From positions 1 to 64,000 of the forward strand of contig JARGSG010000209.1 in NCBI GenBank assembly GCA_030374805.1: 64,000 bases of DNA, given 5' to 3'. Below the pieces are notes generated by a model. That model did no database searches. It saw only the letters and a list, made by a program, of their open reading frames with translations, and was not told the DNA's origin. Below, one piece after another: positions 39,067 to 49,608 of the stretch (the first letter of the stretch is position 1; the number at the start of each line of letters is the position of its first letter). The translations under genes and the position numbers were made by a program. This stretch comes from Gracilaria gracilis (lineage: Eukaryota > Rhodophyta > Florideophyceae > Gracilariales > Gracilariaceae).

Positions 39067-40119
39067 CTAGTTTTGCCCTGTTTCCGCTGGCGGTTTAGTT
39101 GGTTGAGGAATGGAACACGCGATATCCACATCACCTGAGGAAGTAAGGTGTTTCTCTTTAGGTTTCTTCAGGGATTCTTCCTCCTTCAAGGTCTCTAGAA
39201 CGCGCTTCCGACATATACGAAAGAACTCCGCTGCTTCCGGGCTGTTGTCCGGAGAAATGGTGAAGAGGGAAATATCGTTTTGTCTCTGAATCTCTTTTGC
39301 CCTTCTGCGTTGCAGTTTGATGGCTTCCTTCGCAACTTTAAGCTTTTGTTCGTAGCGCTCTTTCTTCACGTATTCCATCTTTGCCGCCTTACGACCTTGA
39401 GGGCGTGCTTCTTCAACCTTAACCTGCTCTACATTTCCGGTTGGTCTAACTGTTCTTTCGCATTTCCCTTCCGCGTCATCCTCTCCAGACTCTATGCAAC
39501 TACTTTCTGAGAACGGTAGTTTCTTACTGATGTCTGTGGGGAGCTTTGGATGCTCCCTCAGTATGTCCCATGCTTTAAGAAATTTAAACGGTTCTCCAAC
39601 GTCATCTGTTGGTGCTTTCATTGTAATGCCATTAAACAGAGCTGTGGCCATACGAAGGTTATCTTCCGCGTTGTAACCAGAACGGTTCAGTCGTATAACA
39701 CACATATAGCAGGCAGTAAATTGCGAGCACTTCGTCGATAACAGTTTAACGCGGTTTCGAATTGATTCAGGTGAGCGAGTTAAACGGTTTGCGGGCTTGT
39801 AGATGTCATTGTACACCTTTGTTATGCTCTCAAAGAAGAGCTTTTTCTTGCAATCAGTTCTGGGAATACTGTTTTTGGAGGTTTTGATACACGCCTTTGC
39901 GACGGCGACGTCTTCTTGCGCTGAAAAACTAGGACCTCTCGTGCTAGTTTTCTTAGATTCCATCGTGGAAATAGTTGTCATACTTCGACCTTCTGCGCAC
40001 AGACGTGATTCGGTCCTGGTTTTTTTTGGATGGAATATATCCGGTGTTTGGTTTATGTGGATCGTTCTAGTGACGAGTGTTTCGGTTTTTTGGCGCGTAC
40101 TTCGGTGACGGTGAGCCAT
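39067..40119 (-). CDS. Harbinger Myb/SANT-like partner protein
   Basis: 350 codons from ATG 40119, intact. Residues ~65-130 form a Myb/SANT-like trihelical region (FSAQEDVAVAKACIKTS through SPESIRNRVKLL). Residues ~175-200 hold EPFKFLKAWDILREHPKL, the motif seen in the NAM-associated/ORF1 proteins of plant PIF/Harbinger elements. A long charged coiled-coil-like segment follows (KKERYEQKLKVAKEAIKLQRRRAKEIQRQND). The family role is binding subterminal DNA and carrying the transposase into the nucleus. It ends near the transposase, tail to tail. Confidence 0.8.
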   Translation of the reverse strand: MAHRHRSTRQKTETLVTRTIHINQTPDIFHPKKTRTESRLCAEGRSMTTISTMESKKTSTRGPSFSAQEDVAVAKACIKTSKNSIPRTDCKKKLFFESITKVYNDIYKPANRLTRSPESIRNRVKLLSTKCSQFTACYMCVIRLNRSGYNAEDNLRMATALFNGITMKAPTDDVGEPFKFLKAWDILREHPKLPTDISKKLPFSESSCIESGEDDAEGKCERTVRPTGNVEQVKVEEARPQGRKAAKMEYVKKERYEQKLKVAKEAIKLQRRRAKEIQRQNDISLFTISPDNSPEAAEFFRICRKRVLETLKEEESLKKPKEKHLTSSGDVDIACSIPQPTKPPAETGQN

Positions 40120-40331
40120 TTAGCAATAGACACGTAGATAACCTTTTGCTTCTTGGATTTTGAACAGGTCCAGATTCCTGGTGCATATCTACCCGATATG
40201 CGCAGGAAATTGGCTTCTGTTCAAATATTTACTGCTAATTCTCCACCGTTGGAGATGTGAACTGGGAGCAAAACACTTCTTTGCTGTTCTGCTTTTCCCA
40301 CTAGAGATGCTCTAACTGTTCACCATATTAA

Positions 40332-40340
40332 TTGTAAATG
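40332..40340. other. 9-bp target-site duplication, left
   Basis: TTGTAAATG, repeated exactly at 45747-45755 just outside the MULE inverted repeats. Nine bases is the usual MULE duplication length. Confidence 0.95.
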
Positions 40341-40457
40341 GGCCGGCGGCGAATCTACGCACCGTACATACTGTAAAATTGCTTCCCTAGAACCTCCAAT
40401 TCTATGTAGAGGTTCTCAACAGAACCTCCACTTCAAAGAGGAGGTTCTCCAAATCCC
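40341..40457. repeat. Left terminal inverted repeat of the MULE
   Basis: 117 bp, complementary to 45630-45746 with about 8 mismatches. The inner part contains its own inverted motif AGAACCTCC/GGAGGTTCT several times, so each end can fold back. Confidence 0.95.
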
Positions 40458-40700
40458 ACGCGGCCATTACCAACCCGCCAAGTTACCGGAGCACCCATTT
40501 CAAAGATCCTCACTGGCCTGGTCTTCTGCCATGACAAACACTCCTCCACCTTCGTGAAAACTTCACTCCCGCGCCTCCCCTAATATTTCTGTCACCAACT
40601 TTTGCTTTTACCTCAGTACAATTTGAAAAAAGCGCGCGCTACACTGCATGCCGCAAAGCTTGGCCAACCCCCTTCTCTGTATCACCGATGGCTGTCGCCC

Positions 40701-40964
40701 TCCGTCTCGCTCCCTTACCGGCAACTGCCGCCTTCCGACTCGCTCCCTTACCGACAGCTGCCACCCTCCATCCCACTCCCTTACCGACAGCTACCGCCCT
40801 CCATCCTGCTCTCTCACCGGCAGCTGCCGGCCTCCGACGCGCTTCTTTACCGGCAGCTTCCGGCCTCCATAGCGCTCACTCACCGGCAACTGCCGCCCTC
40901 TGTCGCGCCCTCTCACCCGAAGTTAGGGCCTTCCGTCGCGCTCTCTCACAGCCAGCTGCCACAT
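40701..40964. repeat. 33-bp minisatellite, eight units
   Basis: Exact 33-base period (starts 40701, 40734, 40767 and on to 40932), each unit containing CTTACCG/CTCACCG then GCAGCTGCCG-like sequence. Translated on the plus strand it gives an 11-residue repeat (SLPYRQLPPSD type) inside a 308-codon open frame. Period divisibility by three keeps that frame open. There are no spacers, so it is not a CRISPR array. Confidence 0.9.
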
Positions 40965-41879
40965 TTTGTCGGGCTTCTGCACCAGTCCACCTGCAAACCT
41001 CCCGCGCGCATCACACGGCGCTTGCAGCTGCTGTACGTCAGCAGCCCTATGACACACTTCTCTCCTTCCAGCCCGCCACGCAAATCCCATGGTCTCCATC
41101 GCTGCCACTCAACACTCCTAGTGACAACCTTTCTTCCCGCCCGTGCAGCCGCGCACAACCCGCTGCCTAGCACATTGCGCCTTTCCGCTGCTGCCGCCTT
41201 GCACACCGCCCCCTCCAGCCGCGCCCGCCTCATATACCGCCACGTTCTGCCGCCGATATCTCCAACACCGCAGTTTCCAGCCGCTGCCGGCCAACACATC
41301 GCACTCTCCCACTGCTGCCTCCTCCTACATTTCCTTTCAGCCACTGCTGTACTCACATCGCACTCTATCGACGTTGCTCTCTCGTACGTTGCACCATTCA
41401 GCTCCTGCCGCGAGACATGCAGCATCCTCTCGTCGCTGCCACTCAACAACTGCCCTTACGCATATTGCCCGCCACCCGCCAGTGCCACCCGTTGGACGCT
41501 ACTCACATTGATAGCCTCCCACCACTAATGCGTTCTCGACGCCACGCATACTTTAGCCCACCGTCTCTGCCGCCCGTTGATCGCCGCGCACATTGCTTGC
41601 CTTTTCGCAGCTGCCGCCCATTTACCGATGCCAGGCACATTGCTGTCCTCTCGACGCTGCTTCCCGTCGGCTGTCACTATGGATATTGCTCTCACCTTCC
41701 CGCTGCTACTCGCACGCCAATAGCCTAACACCGCGCGCATCTCGCATGCGCCCGGCCGTGATTATCGGCATGCAAATCGCTCACTCTGTCGCCGCTACCG
41801 TACGCCATCGTCACCTCGCGCGTATTTTTTTTCTTGCGTAAAGGGCATTACACCAGTACGACTTCCAGGAAGCTCTTTC

Positions 41880-43101
41880 TCAAGCCTCTACCACAATCAC
41901 GGTACCGGGAGTGGGAGGCCTCACAGTAGCCGGAGCTCTGAAAAAGTACCTATGTGGTAGGTTCATGTCCTTAAAGCACCTCACCAACATTGACGGATTG
42001 TCCCTGTATAAAAACGTATACCATTGCGGTATGAATGTACCGAACAGGTAAAAGTATCGTTGTTCGAAGAGAGTTCTGCGCTCTTGAAAGCAGTCCATAC
42101 TGGTACTTCGTCGTAGTACATGCAGGTCCGCCCCATATCTTTCACCAGGTCGTTCCTGCGTATCGTATTGCACCAGCGTTGGACATTCGGACCCTGGTTT
42201 TGATTCAAATGCCAGTCATCGAGTTGTATGTATGATAGAGGAAACACTTGGCGAATAGCTCCAATAAGTGCCTTGCACTGATCCACTGTGAAAGATGATG
42301 GCGAAATGCGCATACAATCTTTAAACTTCTCTAATACCCACCTAAAGCAGGTACTGCTCTCGTCTCCAATGTGGCCCATGAACACCTTCGTTAAGTTCCC
42401 ATCATTATAACTTCCATTAAAACTGATAAGAGGTAAATTGAAGCGATTTGCTATCGCTTTGCAGTCTACGGAGATACCTGGAACGATTCCATAACGTTCA
42501 TAATCCACTGACCACCGCTCCAGACACCACGCCGCATACTGAAGCCCGTCCTTGCCATCAGTGTGGCAGTACACCTTGGTTCTCGTGTTCTTGGCTTGAA
42601 GGGCTATGAGGTTCTGGTACAGCCTCGAGCATTCCTTCTCTTTGTCATACTGAGTATCCGATATGTATTCCAACCTCTTTCGAAACCTCTCCCTGTCTAC
42701 AAGCACACCATATTTGTCCTCTATCAGCCGCAGTACCACATTGTACTGTAGATGCAACGTGTTTCGCAGATGGCTAGCTTTCCTTTCCATACTGGGGGCA
42801 AGCTTACGGCGTAAGGCGGTGATCTTGAGAGTATGGTTATGTGAGCCTTTGCGAATTGGGGAGAGAAAACACACTCCGACTCCACGTCAATAGACACCCG
42901 TACCCTTCGAATCTTGAAACTATAGGGACACTTCGTGTGCTCCTCGTACTTCAAGGAGCATTTCAAGTATCCTCGAAGCAAAACCTTCCTCCCATCTTCA
43001 TCCAATCTATATTTAGAGTCGCGGATATATACTTTGAAGCCAAAGTATTCCGAGAGGTACTGAAGTTGTTGTAGGACCTCGCTGTGAGCAGTTGCATCCA
43101 T
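41880..43101 (-). pseudogene. MULE transposase, two frameshifts
   Basis: Starts at ATG 43101 (MDATAHSEVLQQLQYLSEYF). Residues ~20-95 are a FAR1/WRKY-GCM1-like Zn domain (KCSLKYEEHTKCPYSF ... then GSHNHTLK). A C-run frameshift near 42860 falls between the Cys pair and the HNH pair. The core has GISVDCKAIANRFNLPLI (first Asp), SFTVDQCKALIGAIRQVF (second Asp) and LDDWHLNQN, the MULE W-x-H-type signature. A second frameshift near 42080 moves the C-terminal ~60 residues to another frame. Within a MULE with good ends the transposase is therefore dead, and movement would need a helper. Confidence 0.75.
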
Positions 43102-43104
43102 TTT

Positions 43105-43920
43105 TTAAAAGTAGGCCACAAAACTACGGCGAATACATTCATGAGGGGGGTACGCATCGCAAACAGGGCTGCTATACCTTGTCTTTGTAGTACTAGATGC
43201 CGTTAATTTTGTAGATTGTTCAGAACACGCATCATTTTCAACCTCCCTACCATAACCTTCGCCCTCCTCGTAATCATCCGCGGGTGGACACACGATGGCA
43301 ACTGGTGGAGGACCTTTATCCCCCCTTGCTAATTCCCTTACATCGATAACGGAACTATCTTGGGAGGTTGGGTTCCCACCCACCGATGCGGGTTGTGCAG
43401 CATATACTACCTCGCAATCAGGAGATCCTCCCCTACTATCATCACTTACGTAGATGATTTCATGGGTGCCCTGATGGTTGTCTTCCTGCCTTTGCCATGC
43501 CTCGCGTACTTAACTACGCATGTACTCGCCATCACATTGGGTCGAATGAGAGATATGGGTTACTCCAGAAGGACGCGATGGGAAGCAGTCCATGAAATCC
43601 TCTTTATCACATTCCTACCCTGAGCCACTTCTCCTCCACTGTGATGGTGGAATGAAATTGATATGGGTAATACGCATGTAGTCGCGAGCATTCTTGCTGA
43701 TCGCTGCTTTAACAATCTCACTCCTGCGCTTTGCACCACCTCGCTCCCCACTACCAAGGCGTTTGTGGTTGTGCACATTCTTGCCCGTAGATAACCATCC
43801 CATCTCGTCACGCAGGGCTTTCGCCATGAATGTGGCTTTGCATCCAGTGCCAGGGGCAGCACATTTATACCTCAGACATTTCATTCGGATGTTCATGCCA
43901 AACTTCTTCGATCTCCGCAT
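43105..43920 (-). pseudogene. Zn-finger (FAR1/WRKY-GCM1-like) ORF upstream of the MULE transposase
   Basis: ATG 43920. The first 100 codons contain KCLRYKCAAPGTGCKATFM and, ~20 residues on, NVHNHKRLGSG, a Cys-Cys-His-His arrangement as in FAR1-type Zn domains. The frame then continues with stops at 43615 and ~43509 through an acidic Ser-rich segment to a stop at 43105, four bases before the transposase ATG and in the same frame. It may be the decayed N-terminus of a longer transposase with two Zn domains, or a separate DNA-binding accessory protein. Confidence 0.5.
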
Positions 43921-43941
43921 TTTATTGCAGTACTGAACGCC

Positions 43942-44877
43942 CTATTGGTAACCTTCAGAAGCACAGAGTTCATAAATATACTTCGGCATGTCAACCAAAT
44001 TCCACGTGCTTGAGTTTTCTTCATCCTCTTTCCCAGAGCTCTCCACCAACGGCTCTCCCACTTTTGAATCCTTTGCAGAACCTCTTTTCTTGCTCTCTTG
44101 TATGGCACTTAGATCCTCCGACTCTGTACCACCCCCAAGATCCTCGCCCTCTTCCTTCTCACGGCAACACTTGTTTCTATCCCGTAAACTCATCGACCCT
44201 TTCTCTCGAACACCTGCTCGTTTATATGGAGTGTTCTTTTCTTTGCAGCGCCTCCTTCCCTCCCCTACCCGTTTCTCATGGCGCGCGGCGTAGATACCCT
44301 CCAGCCGCTCCTTCTGTATCTGAAGCACTGTTATCTGGTCTGATACAGGCAACAGATGGGATATAGCCATAATCGTAGCCACACGAGCCTTGATATATGC
44401 CCATCTATACTGCTCCGTAAGATCTGGGGCATGACCGTGCATATAACTGAGATTCGGCATGACTCCAAGAGTGCGAGCGAAGTGGGACATCATCGATACG
44501 ACATACGCACCGCAGCTATGCGAGTCTTTCTGCACACAATATCCTAGAACATCCAGCATGTAGTTCTGCGTCTCGTGAGTCCCCTTTCTCTTTCCCGGAA
44601 GAGAGTGGTCTATCACTGCAGTAATGAGCTCCCGACATTTATTAGGGCTCTCCGTGCGCAAGCTATCACCCCAGTAAACATGCCAATTCTCGCCTTCTAC
44701 CTGCTCAGCGACAAAAGCGCCCCAGTGATTGCTGTTAATGTTGATTGGAACGACAACAGTATGAATATCAGTCGGATTCATGTATAGTTTCCGGGTAAAG
44801 GTAGTTGTAAAGCGATTCAGTATCTCAACTCTCGATTGAGGCGACTCGCCAGCGTACACATTTGAATTTGCACCCAA
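43942..44877 (-). CDS. Ulp1/SENP-type (C48) cysteine protease of the MULE
   Basis: A 311-codon frame with a complete Ulp1 catalytic set: His51 in SNHWGAF, Asp71 in YWGDSLR, Gln116 in GYCVQKDSHSCGAY and the nucleophile Cys122. These proteases cut SUMO-type (or related) conjugates and precursors. The frame has no ATG at its start, so the N-terminus may come from an exon upstream, possibly the ORF at 44934-45377. Residues 170-311 form a basic then acidic low-complexity tail with nuclear-type signals. It sits between the right inverted repeat and the transposase on the same strand. Active-site integrity contrasts with the dead transposase beside it. Confidence 0.85.
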   Translation of the reverse strand: MGANSNVYAGESPQSRVEILNRFTTTFTRKLYMNPTDIHTVVVPININSNHWGAFVAEQVEGENWHVYWGDSLRTESPNKCRELITAVIDHSLPGKRKGTHETQNYMLDVLGYCVQKDSHSCGAYVVSMMSHFARTLGVMPNLSYMHGHAPDLTEQYRWAYIKARVATIMAISHLLPVSDQITVLQIQKERLEGIYAARHEKRVGEGRRRCKEKNTPYKRAGVREKGSMSLRDRNKCCREKEEGEDLGGGTESEDLSAIQESKKRGSAKDSKVGEPLVESSGKEDEENSSTWNLVDMPKYIYELCASEGYQ

Positions 44878-44933
44878 ATGTCATCCCGTTTCCGCTGTTA
44901 TGAGAACTACACCTTGCTTGGGCTCGAGCTCCA

Positions 44934-45377
44934 TTATGCCAGCACCAACATGACGTTACAGAACCATCCATTCTTCTTCGAAAAAGACTGCAATTTAGGA
45001 CCCATACGACCTTTCGAGTCTACAGCACTAATATTTTCCGTGATTATAGAAAACCATAAGCCTTTCAGCTCATGGAGATTTTTGAGCTCCGTTCGTCCGA
45101 AAACAATCGAAGTTTTTGCCGCGACGGGACGAAGAAAACAAGAAACAGACTTTAGCGTAGCTCGGATCTTCCGCACCTCTACATTCGTTAGATCAAGCTG
45201 GCCAGAATGAGTAGCCCGTTGTAGCTCCTCCAATGTCTTGCGAGGCAAAAAATTGTCCTCCACCTCATCGCTGGAGTCCTCATTTCGAGGATCGATGAAG
45301 TTGTACACCATTGTGTCTAGCACGTCTTGCGGCGGATAATGTACTGACGGATCGTGTTCGTCGCAAACATTAATCAT
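44934..45377 (-). CDS. Unrecognised ORF beside the Ulp1 gene
   Basis: 148 codons from ATG 45377 (MINVCDEHDPSVHYPPQ) in a longer open frame reaching 45620. It begins ~250 bp inside the right inverted repeat. It has a helical, charged middle region and no catalytic motif. Its end is 57 bases before the Ulp1 frame. A first exon of the protease or an independent accessory gene are both possible. Confidence 0.4.
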   Translation of the reverse strand: MINVCDEHDPSVHYPPQDVLDTMVYNFIDPRNEDSSDEVEDNFLPRKTLEELQRATHSGQLDLTNVEVRKIRATLKSVSCFLRPVAAKTSIVFGRTELKNLHELKGLWFSIITENISAVDSKGRMGPKLQSFSKKNGWFCNVMLVLA

Positions 45378-45629
45378 TTTGACACAGAAAACGGAGATGA
45401 ATGTTGAGAACGAAGGGTCCTCAAAGCTCTCAATGTTGCGCTCTGCCACCCAACTGATACTTGAAAAAGCGGGCGCAAAGATAGCGCACAAAGAGAGAGA
45501 GGCGCAAAGGTGCGGGGGTAAAGTTGTCACGAAGTTGGAGGTGGGGTGCTTGTCACGGAAGAAGACCAGGCCAATGAGGATCTTTAAAATGGGTGCTCCG
45601 ACAACTTGGCGGATTGGCAATGGCCGCGG

Positions 45630-45746
45630 GGGATTTGGAGAACCTTCTCTTTGAAGGGGAGGTTCGGTTGAGAACTTCTACATAGAAGTGGAGGTTCTAG
45701 GGAAGCGATTTTACAGTATCTACGGTGCGTAGATTCGCCGCCGGCC
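45630..45746. repeat. Right terminal inverted repeat of the MULE
   Basis: Ends GCCGCCGGCC at 45746, directly followed by the duplicated TTGTAAATG. Complementary to 40341-40457. Confidence 0.95.
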
Positions 45747-45755
45747 TTGTAAATG
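45747..45755. other. 9-bp target-site duplication, right
   Basis: TTGTAAATG, identical to 40332-40340. Confidence 0.95.
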
Positions 45756-46248
45756 TTTTCTTGAACTCCAGGTTTCCAAGTTGGAGCCTCTTTAACTTTC
45801 CGGTCAGTGCCTCAATTAATCTCAAACTTAATTCAGTGCAACTGCAACACTATTGGCTTCTTATCTTGCGAGTTTTATGCACATTGACGAAGTAGATGCT
45901 GAGTAAAACAGTCATTAGTGCACCTCGTCAAACATCCGTTTGGAGGGATTCTTATAATTTGTAACTCGTGTCGTGCACGCGCGATTTCAACAAAAGCTCA
46001 TACATTTATTAAGAAAGTAATTCTTTGTGAGCACATCAATGAGATACTAGAACGACGACCACAAGACTAACAGAAGTTGGCGCTTGATTTGGATTCCATC
46101 CAAACCCATTTCGAAACGGCTCTGTCTAGAGGCCATTAGAGCGACGGCTGCTGCTATCCATCAGTTCGCCAGCATAAGGAACAGCCGCGCAGGTGGCCGC
46201 TCTACGACGGCGGCACTCTCTACGGGCATTTCGAGTTGCTCTGAGGTT

Positions 46249-47840
46249 TTACATGAGCATTTTACGCCTGGGAGAAAGATCAACCAAGCGGCGTAACTCT
46301 GCGGCATTTTTGGACTGGCGCCGGTTACTTCCGCGACTCTCTAGAGCCCTTAACACAGTTTCAGCCGTAAAATGAAGACCTTGAAATGTGTCGATACGCA
46401 CCGTGCCACTTCTCACTACGCGATTAGGCTCAATGCAAGACCTTCCGGCCGTGCAAAACTCATGAACCAGCTCAGCCAAGTGCAGCCCCGAGCTGTTTTC
46501 GTCATCTTCGAGATACAAAACGTCGTTCAAACGCGCTGCTGAAGAGCCGATTTTGCTGAATTGCCAGAGGCCAGTTCTAGCAAATCCACTACGGATGTTC
46601 CATGGGGTAATGGACTCGGACATGGCGTTAGTAAAACACTCTGCGACATCAAACGCATCAACTACGGCCTTGCGGCAACTGATGCGGTGAATCTCTCTCT
46701 GAAAATAAGACTTAAACGTCGAGAATTCGGAGACATCCCACTGTTGAAGAACATGGCTTGTATGTGATGGTAATGCGATGACGACAACTCCATTCTCCTT
46801 GAATAGATTAAGGCTACGGAACTGCATGTAGCAAGACTATCCGTCTAACACGAGAAGAAGCTTTTGACCGCCTTCCCGTAATCCCACGGTTTCGCTCAAG
46901 AATCCTTTTGCCCATTTGTAGAATATGGCACTGTCAACTCCGGGTACTTCCCTTTGGAACAAGTAACACGGTGGTAAAAAAGAATGCGAAGTCTAAATAT
47001 GGCCGTCAATGAATCGAAATAGGGCTTGCTTGCCCCAGAAAACAACGACTGGTTAATATTCGGCACCGTCTGCGGACACGACCGGCATAATTGTAACACG
47101 ATCGCTGCTTCCTCGGATGCGTATGCTGCGTTGCATTAGCACTGATCCACGAGAGCCAATGTCTCTGCGCAAGCTTCTACCGAGCATGCGACCCAAAGGA
47201 GCGCCAGACTCATCAATATTGAAGACAAACTTTGCCTCTTTGATATGATAATTCAGCATGGTGGTCTTCACGAGAGCGATATACTTCGCGACATTCTCGG
47301 GCGTGACAGCTTCGAGGCGTTCTTTTTCCATCATGCGCACCGGCATATACCTGAGATCATGTCGTAATACGAAAGATTCAACCCAGCGTAATGAAAGCCG
47401 GTTATCTTTGAAACGAATATCCATCTGGGAACAGCCGGCACCGAACGAACAAAGTGTTGGACGAGGTCTCCAAGTCCCTGTTTCGTTAACGGTGTGTTTT
47501 GCGACACAAAAGATTGAACTACGTCAACCAAGAGGTTTTGTTCGCCTTCTTTCAGAGCATCAGGGCGACCGCGGGTCCTCACAGAGATGATCATGTCGGT
47601 GTGCTCAAGCTGGTCTTCCTGGCTGTGGCGCGACAACCAGTTAAAGTACCAACGACGGAGACGATGAGACGGAATGTTGTACCGCATTTCAAGCTCATCG
47701 TAGAATGTAGCGTTTTTGAAGCGGTCAAAAAGAGCACGTTGGATGCTTTCGTAAAACGTGCTGCTACTGTTCACATTCATGGTAGAAGAGTTGGATAAGG
47801 ATGGAATGCGTGGGAGAGACGACAGCAAAAGACTGCACAC
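46249..47840 (-). pseudogene. pogo/Tigger-type transposase, broken
   Basis: About 530 codons of a pogo-like (DDE_1, CENP-B-related) transposase. The N-terminal part has a helix-turn-helix (YNIPSHRLRRWYFNWLSRH) and a CENP-B-type region (TPLTKQGLGDLVQHFV). A frameshift near 47440 follows. Catalytic segments are FVFNIDESGAPLG (first Asp), LLLVLDG (second Asp) and ALPSHTSHVLQQWDVSEF (third Asp). Stops at ~47055, ~46985 and ~46835 lie in the same frame. All three catalytic aspartates remain. Terminal repeats with TA duplications were not found. From 47841 to 49608 no gene is supported, and the region is AT-richer intergenic sequence with a weak hairpin near 48617-48660. Confidence 0.85.
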
Positions 47841-49608
47841 GGTTTGTAGTTTCTCGCATGTCTCTTTGTATTGATATTGGCAAGCTTTTACACTGCAGGA
47901 AGTGCGGTTTAATAGCGACGTTGATGGTTGCTGCTGGCTTTCTAACCCCGCTTGTAGGGTCGTTTATGAATGTTTTTACAGAGCTCTCAACATTTGTTGG
48001 GATCCTAGACGGTTCGTTCTTGGTCTATTTTTTATTAAAAGATTCTTTGTGTGATTGCGTTTGTATACGTTCGCGTACGTGGTAGTATACATTGCTGCTA
48101 TACATAAAGAGGTTAAACAATATGAGTCTTTGGTGGTGTCTGGTCTGCAGATTGGTATTGATGCCGCAAAGTCGGGATGGGGTGTGTTTGCGAGAAGTTG
48201 GAGTATGGGTTCTTATAAACTACGTTGTGCGTGAACATTGCACAAGAGGTTTGCATATCAGCAAGAAATGTCTGTGAGTGATCGATGCGCGTAACTTAAT
48301 TGTGGTGTTCAGTATAAAGCCGTGTCGCAATCAGAATGGCTTGAGTAGGATCAGCAATGTGGTTTACCACTGATGATTTGGCAAAGCCTTTGGTAGGCTT
48401 GTTGCCTCATTTTGGTTTTGATGAAACAGGTGTTTCGGTGTCTTTGCTTTCGCGTCATCTTGAACAATATCATTCCACTGACCTGCTTTCTCTCTAACTT
48501 TGGTCTTCGTCGAGGGTTAAATCTTATTCGAAATTCAATTGAAGGCTAAGACAAGGACAACGCATAACTATAATTTTGGAGGGAATCAGTTGAGAGCATT
48601 GCGAGTAGAAAGACTTATGACGAAGGCTTTTGGCTTCGGAAAAGTCTTTTTGACGAAATTTATTGTTGAGAGTGTCGTCTTTGAAACGAAGAATAATACT
48701 TTTGGAGATTATTAAGAAGGTAGACAGTTATACGACATCCCAGTAATTTCTAGTTTACGTTAAAAGTCTTCGTTGCCAACGATCGAACGTTTGTAGGCGT
48801 AAATACGGTATAAAACGAAGTAGAAAAGAGGAGAAAAAAGTTTAAAATCTTCTATGGAAAGCTATGTTTCTTCAAAACGGTTACCGTCCACAAAAGGCAA
48901 ATTTTGGAAAAGGGTTAGTTGTAAACAAAGGCACTCTTTCTCCCTAATCTCGTGCTAGGAGCCCCTGACTCCCTGTGAATGGTAATAAGGAAAATAAGCT
49001 TGATAAGCGCAATCTGTCCATACCAAAAATGGTCCCAGATTGGAACTAGAACGGCAGCAATGCGATTACCTTTATCAACTTGGGGTTAAAAACCGACTCA
49101 ACCATGACATTTCTCAGGCTTTACGCGACCATTAATCCCACTTTGCAGACAATAATGAGCTCCATTACCTCTGATATGGCCTTGTCAATTCGGAAACAGG
49201 CTTTAAGAAATTGCAAACGCAGATTAGTTGCTGGTGAGCGATATCAGCAAAACACCAAAGCCGTTGAGAGGCTCCGAAAAAGATCAAGTATGCCGATTCG
49301 TTCGATTGCCGAACAATCAACTTGAGGAGGTCAACTGTTTATCAGCTCAAAGCGCTTCTGAAAAGCAACAACCATTCGCAGTAGAACTCTAAAGCAGTGA
49401 TGCAACGCTGTCTTGGGTAAAAAGACGACCAGTGTTGACATCAAATGAAGAGGCGTTATCCCCAGAAACACTTTCTTCCTTGATCAAAACAACAGCCCAG
49501 TCGTGTACTTAAAGCTTTCCCCACTCCTTAGAATGTAGACCACTTTCTTTCCACAGCTACCAGCACCCGACGCCTTCCAACAGCCCATACTTTCAATCAA
49601 ACGAACTC

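Larger units (their letters stand above)
37405..40312. mobile_element. PIF/Harbinger DNA transposon
   Basis: 2908 bp bounded by inverted repeats GAGTATCTCCACCGGG (37405-37420) and CCCACTAGAGATGCTC (40297-40312), with TAA duplicated on both sides (37402-37404, 40313-40315), the 3-bp TAA/TTA target typical of this superfamily. It contains the usual gene pair in convergent orientation: a DDE transposase (plus strand) and a Myb/SANT-type protein (minus strand). A perfect hairpin lies between them. Confidence 0.9.
40341..45746 (-). mobile_element. Mutator-like element with transposase and Ulp1-type protease genes
   Basis: 5406 bp with 117-bp terminal inverted repeats (40341-40457 and 45630-45746, about 93% identical, both starting GGCCGGCGGCGAATCTACGC) and a perfect 9-bp target duplication. 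Contents on the minus strand: an unrecognised ORF, an Ulp1-type protease, a Zn-domain ORF and a MULE transposase, now broken. The left third is GC-rich low-complexity DNA (40.6-41.85 kb) including a 33-bp minisatellite. It begins 28 bp beyond the Harbinger end. Confidence 0.95.

Noticed and set aside
40701..40964. Possible CRISPR array (33-bp units)
   Set aside because: Head-to-tail minisatellite without spacers.
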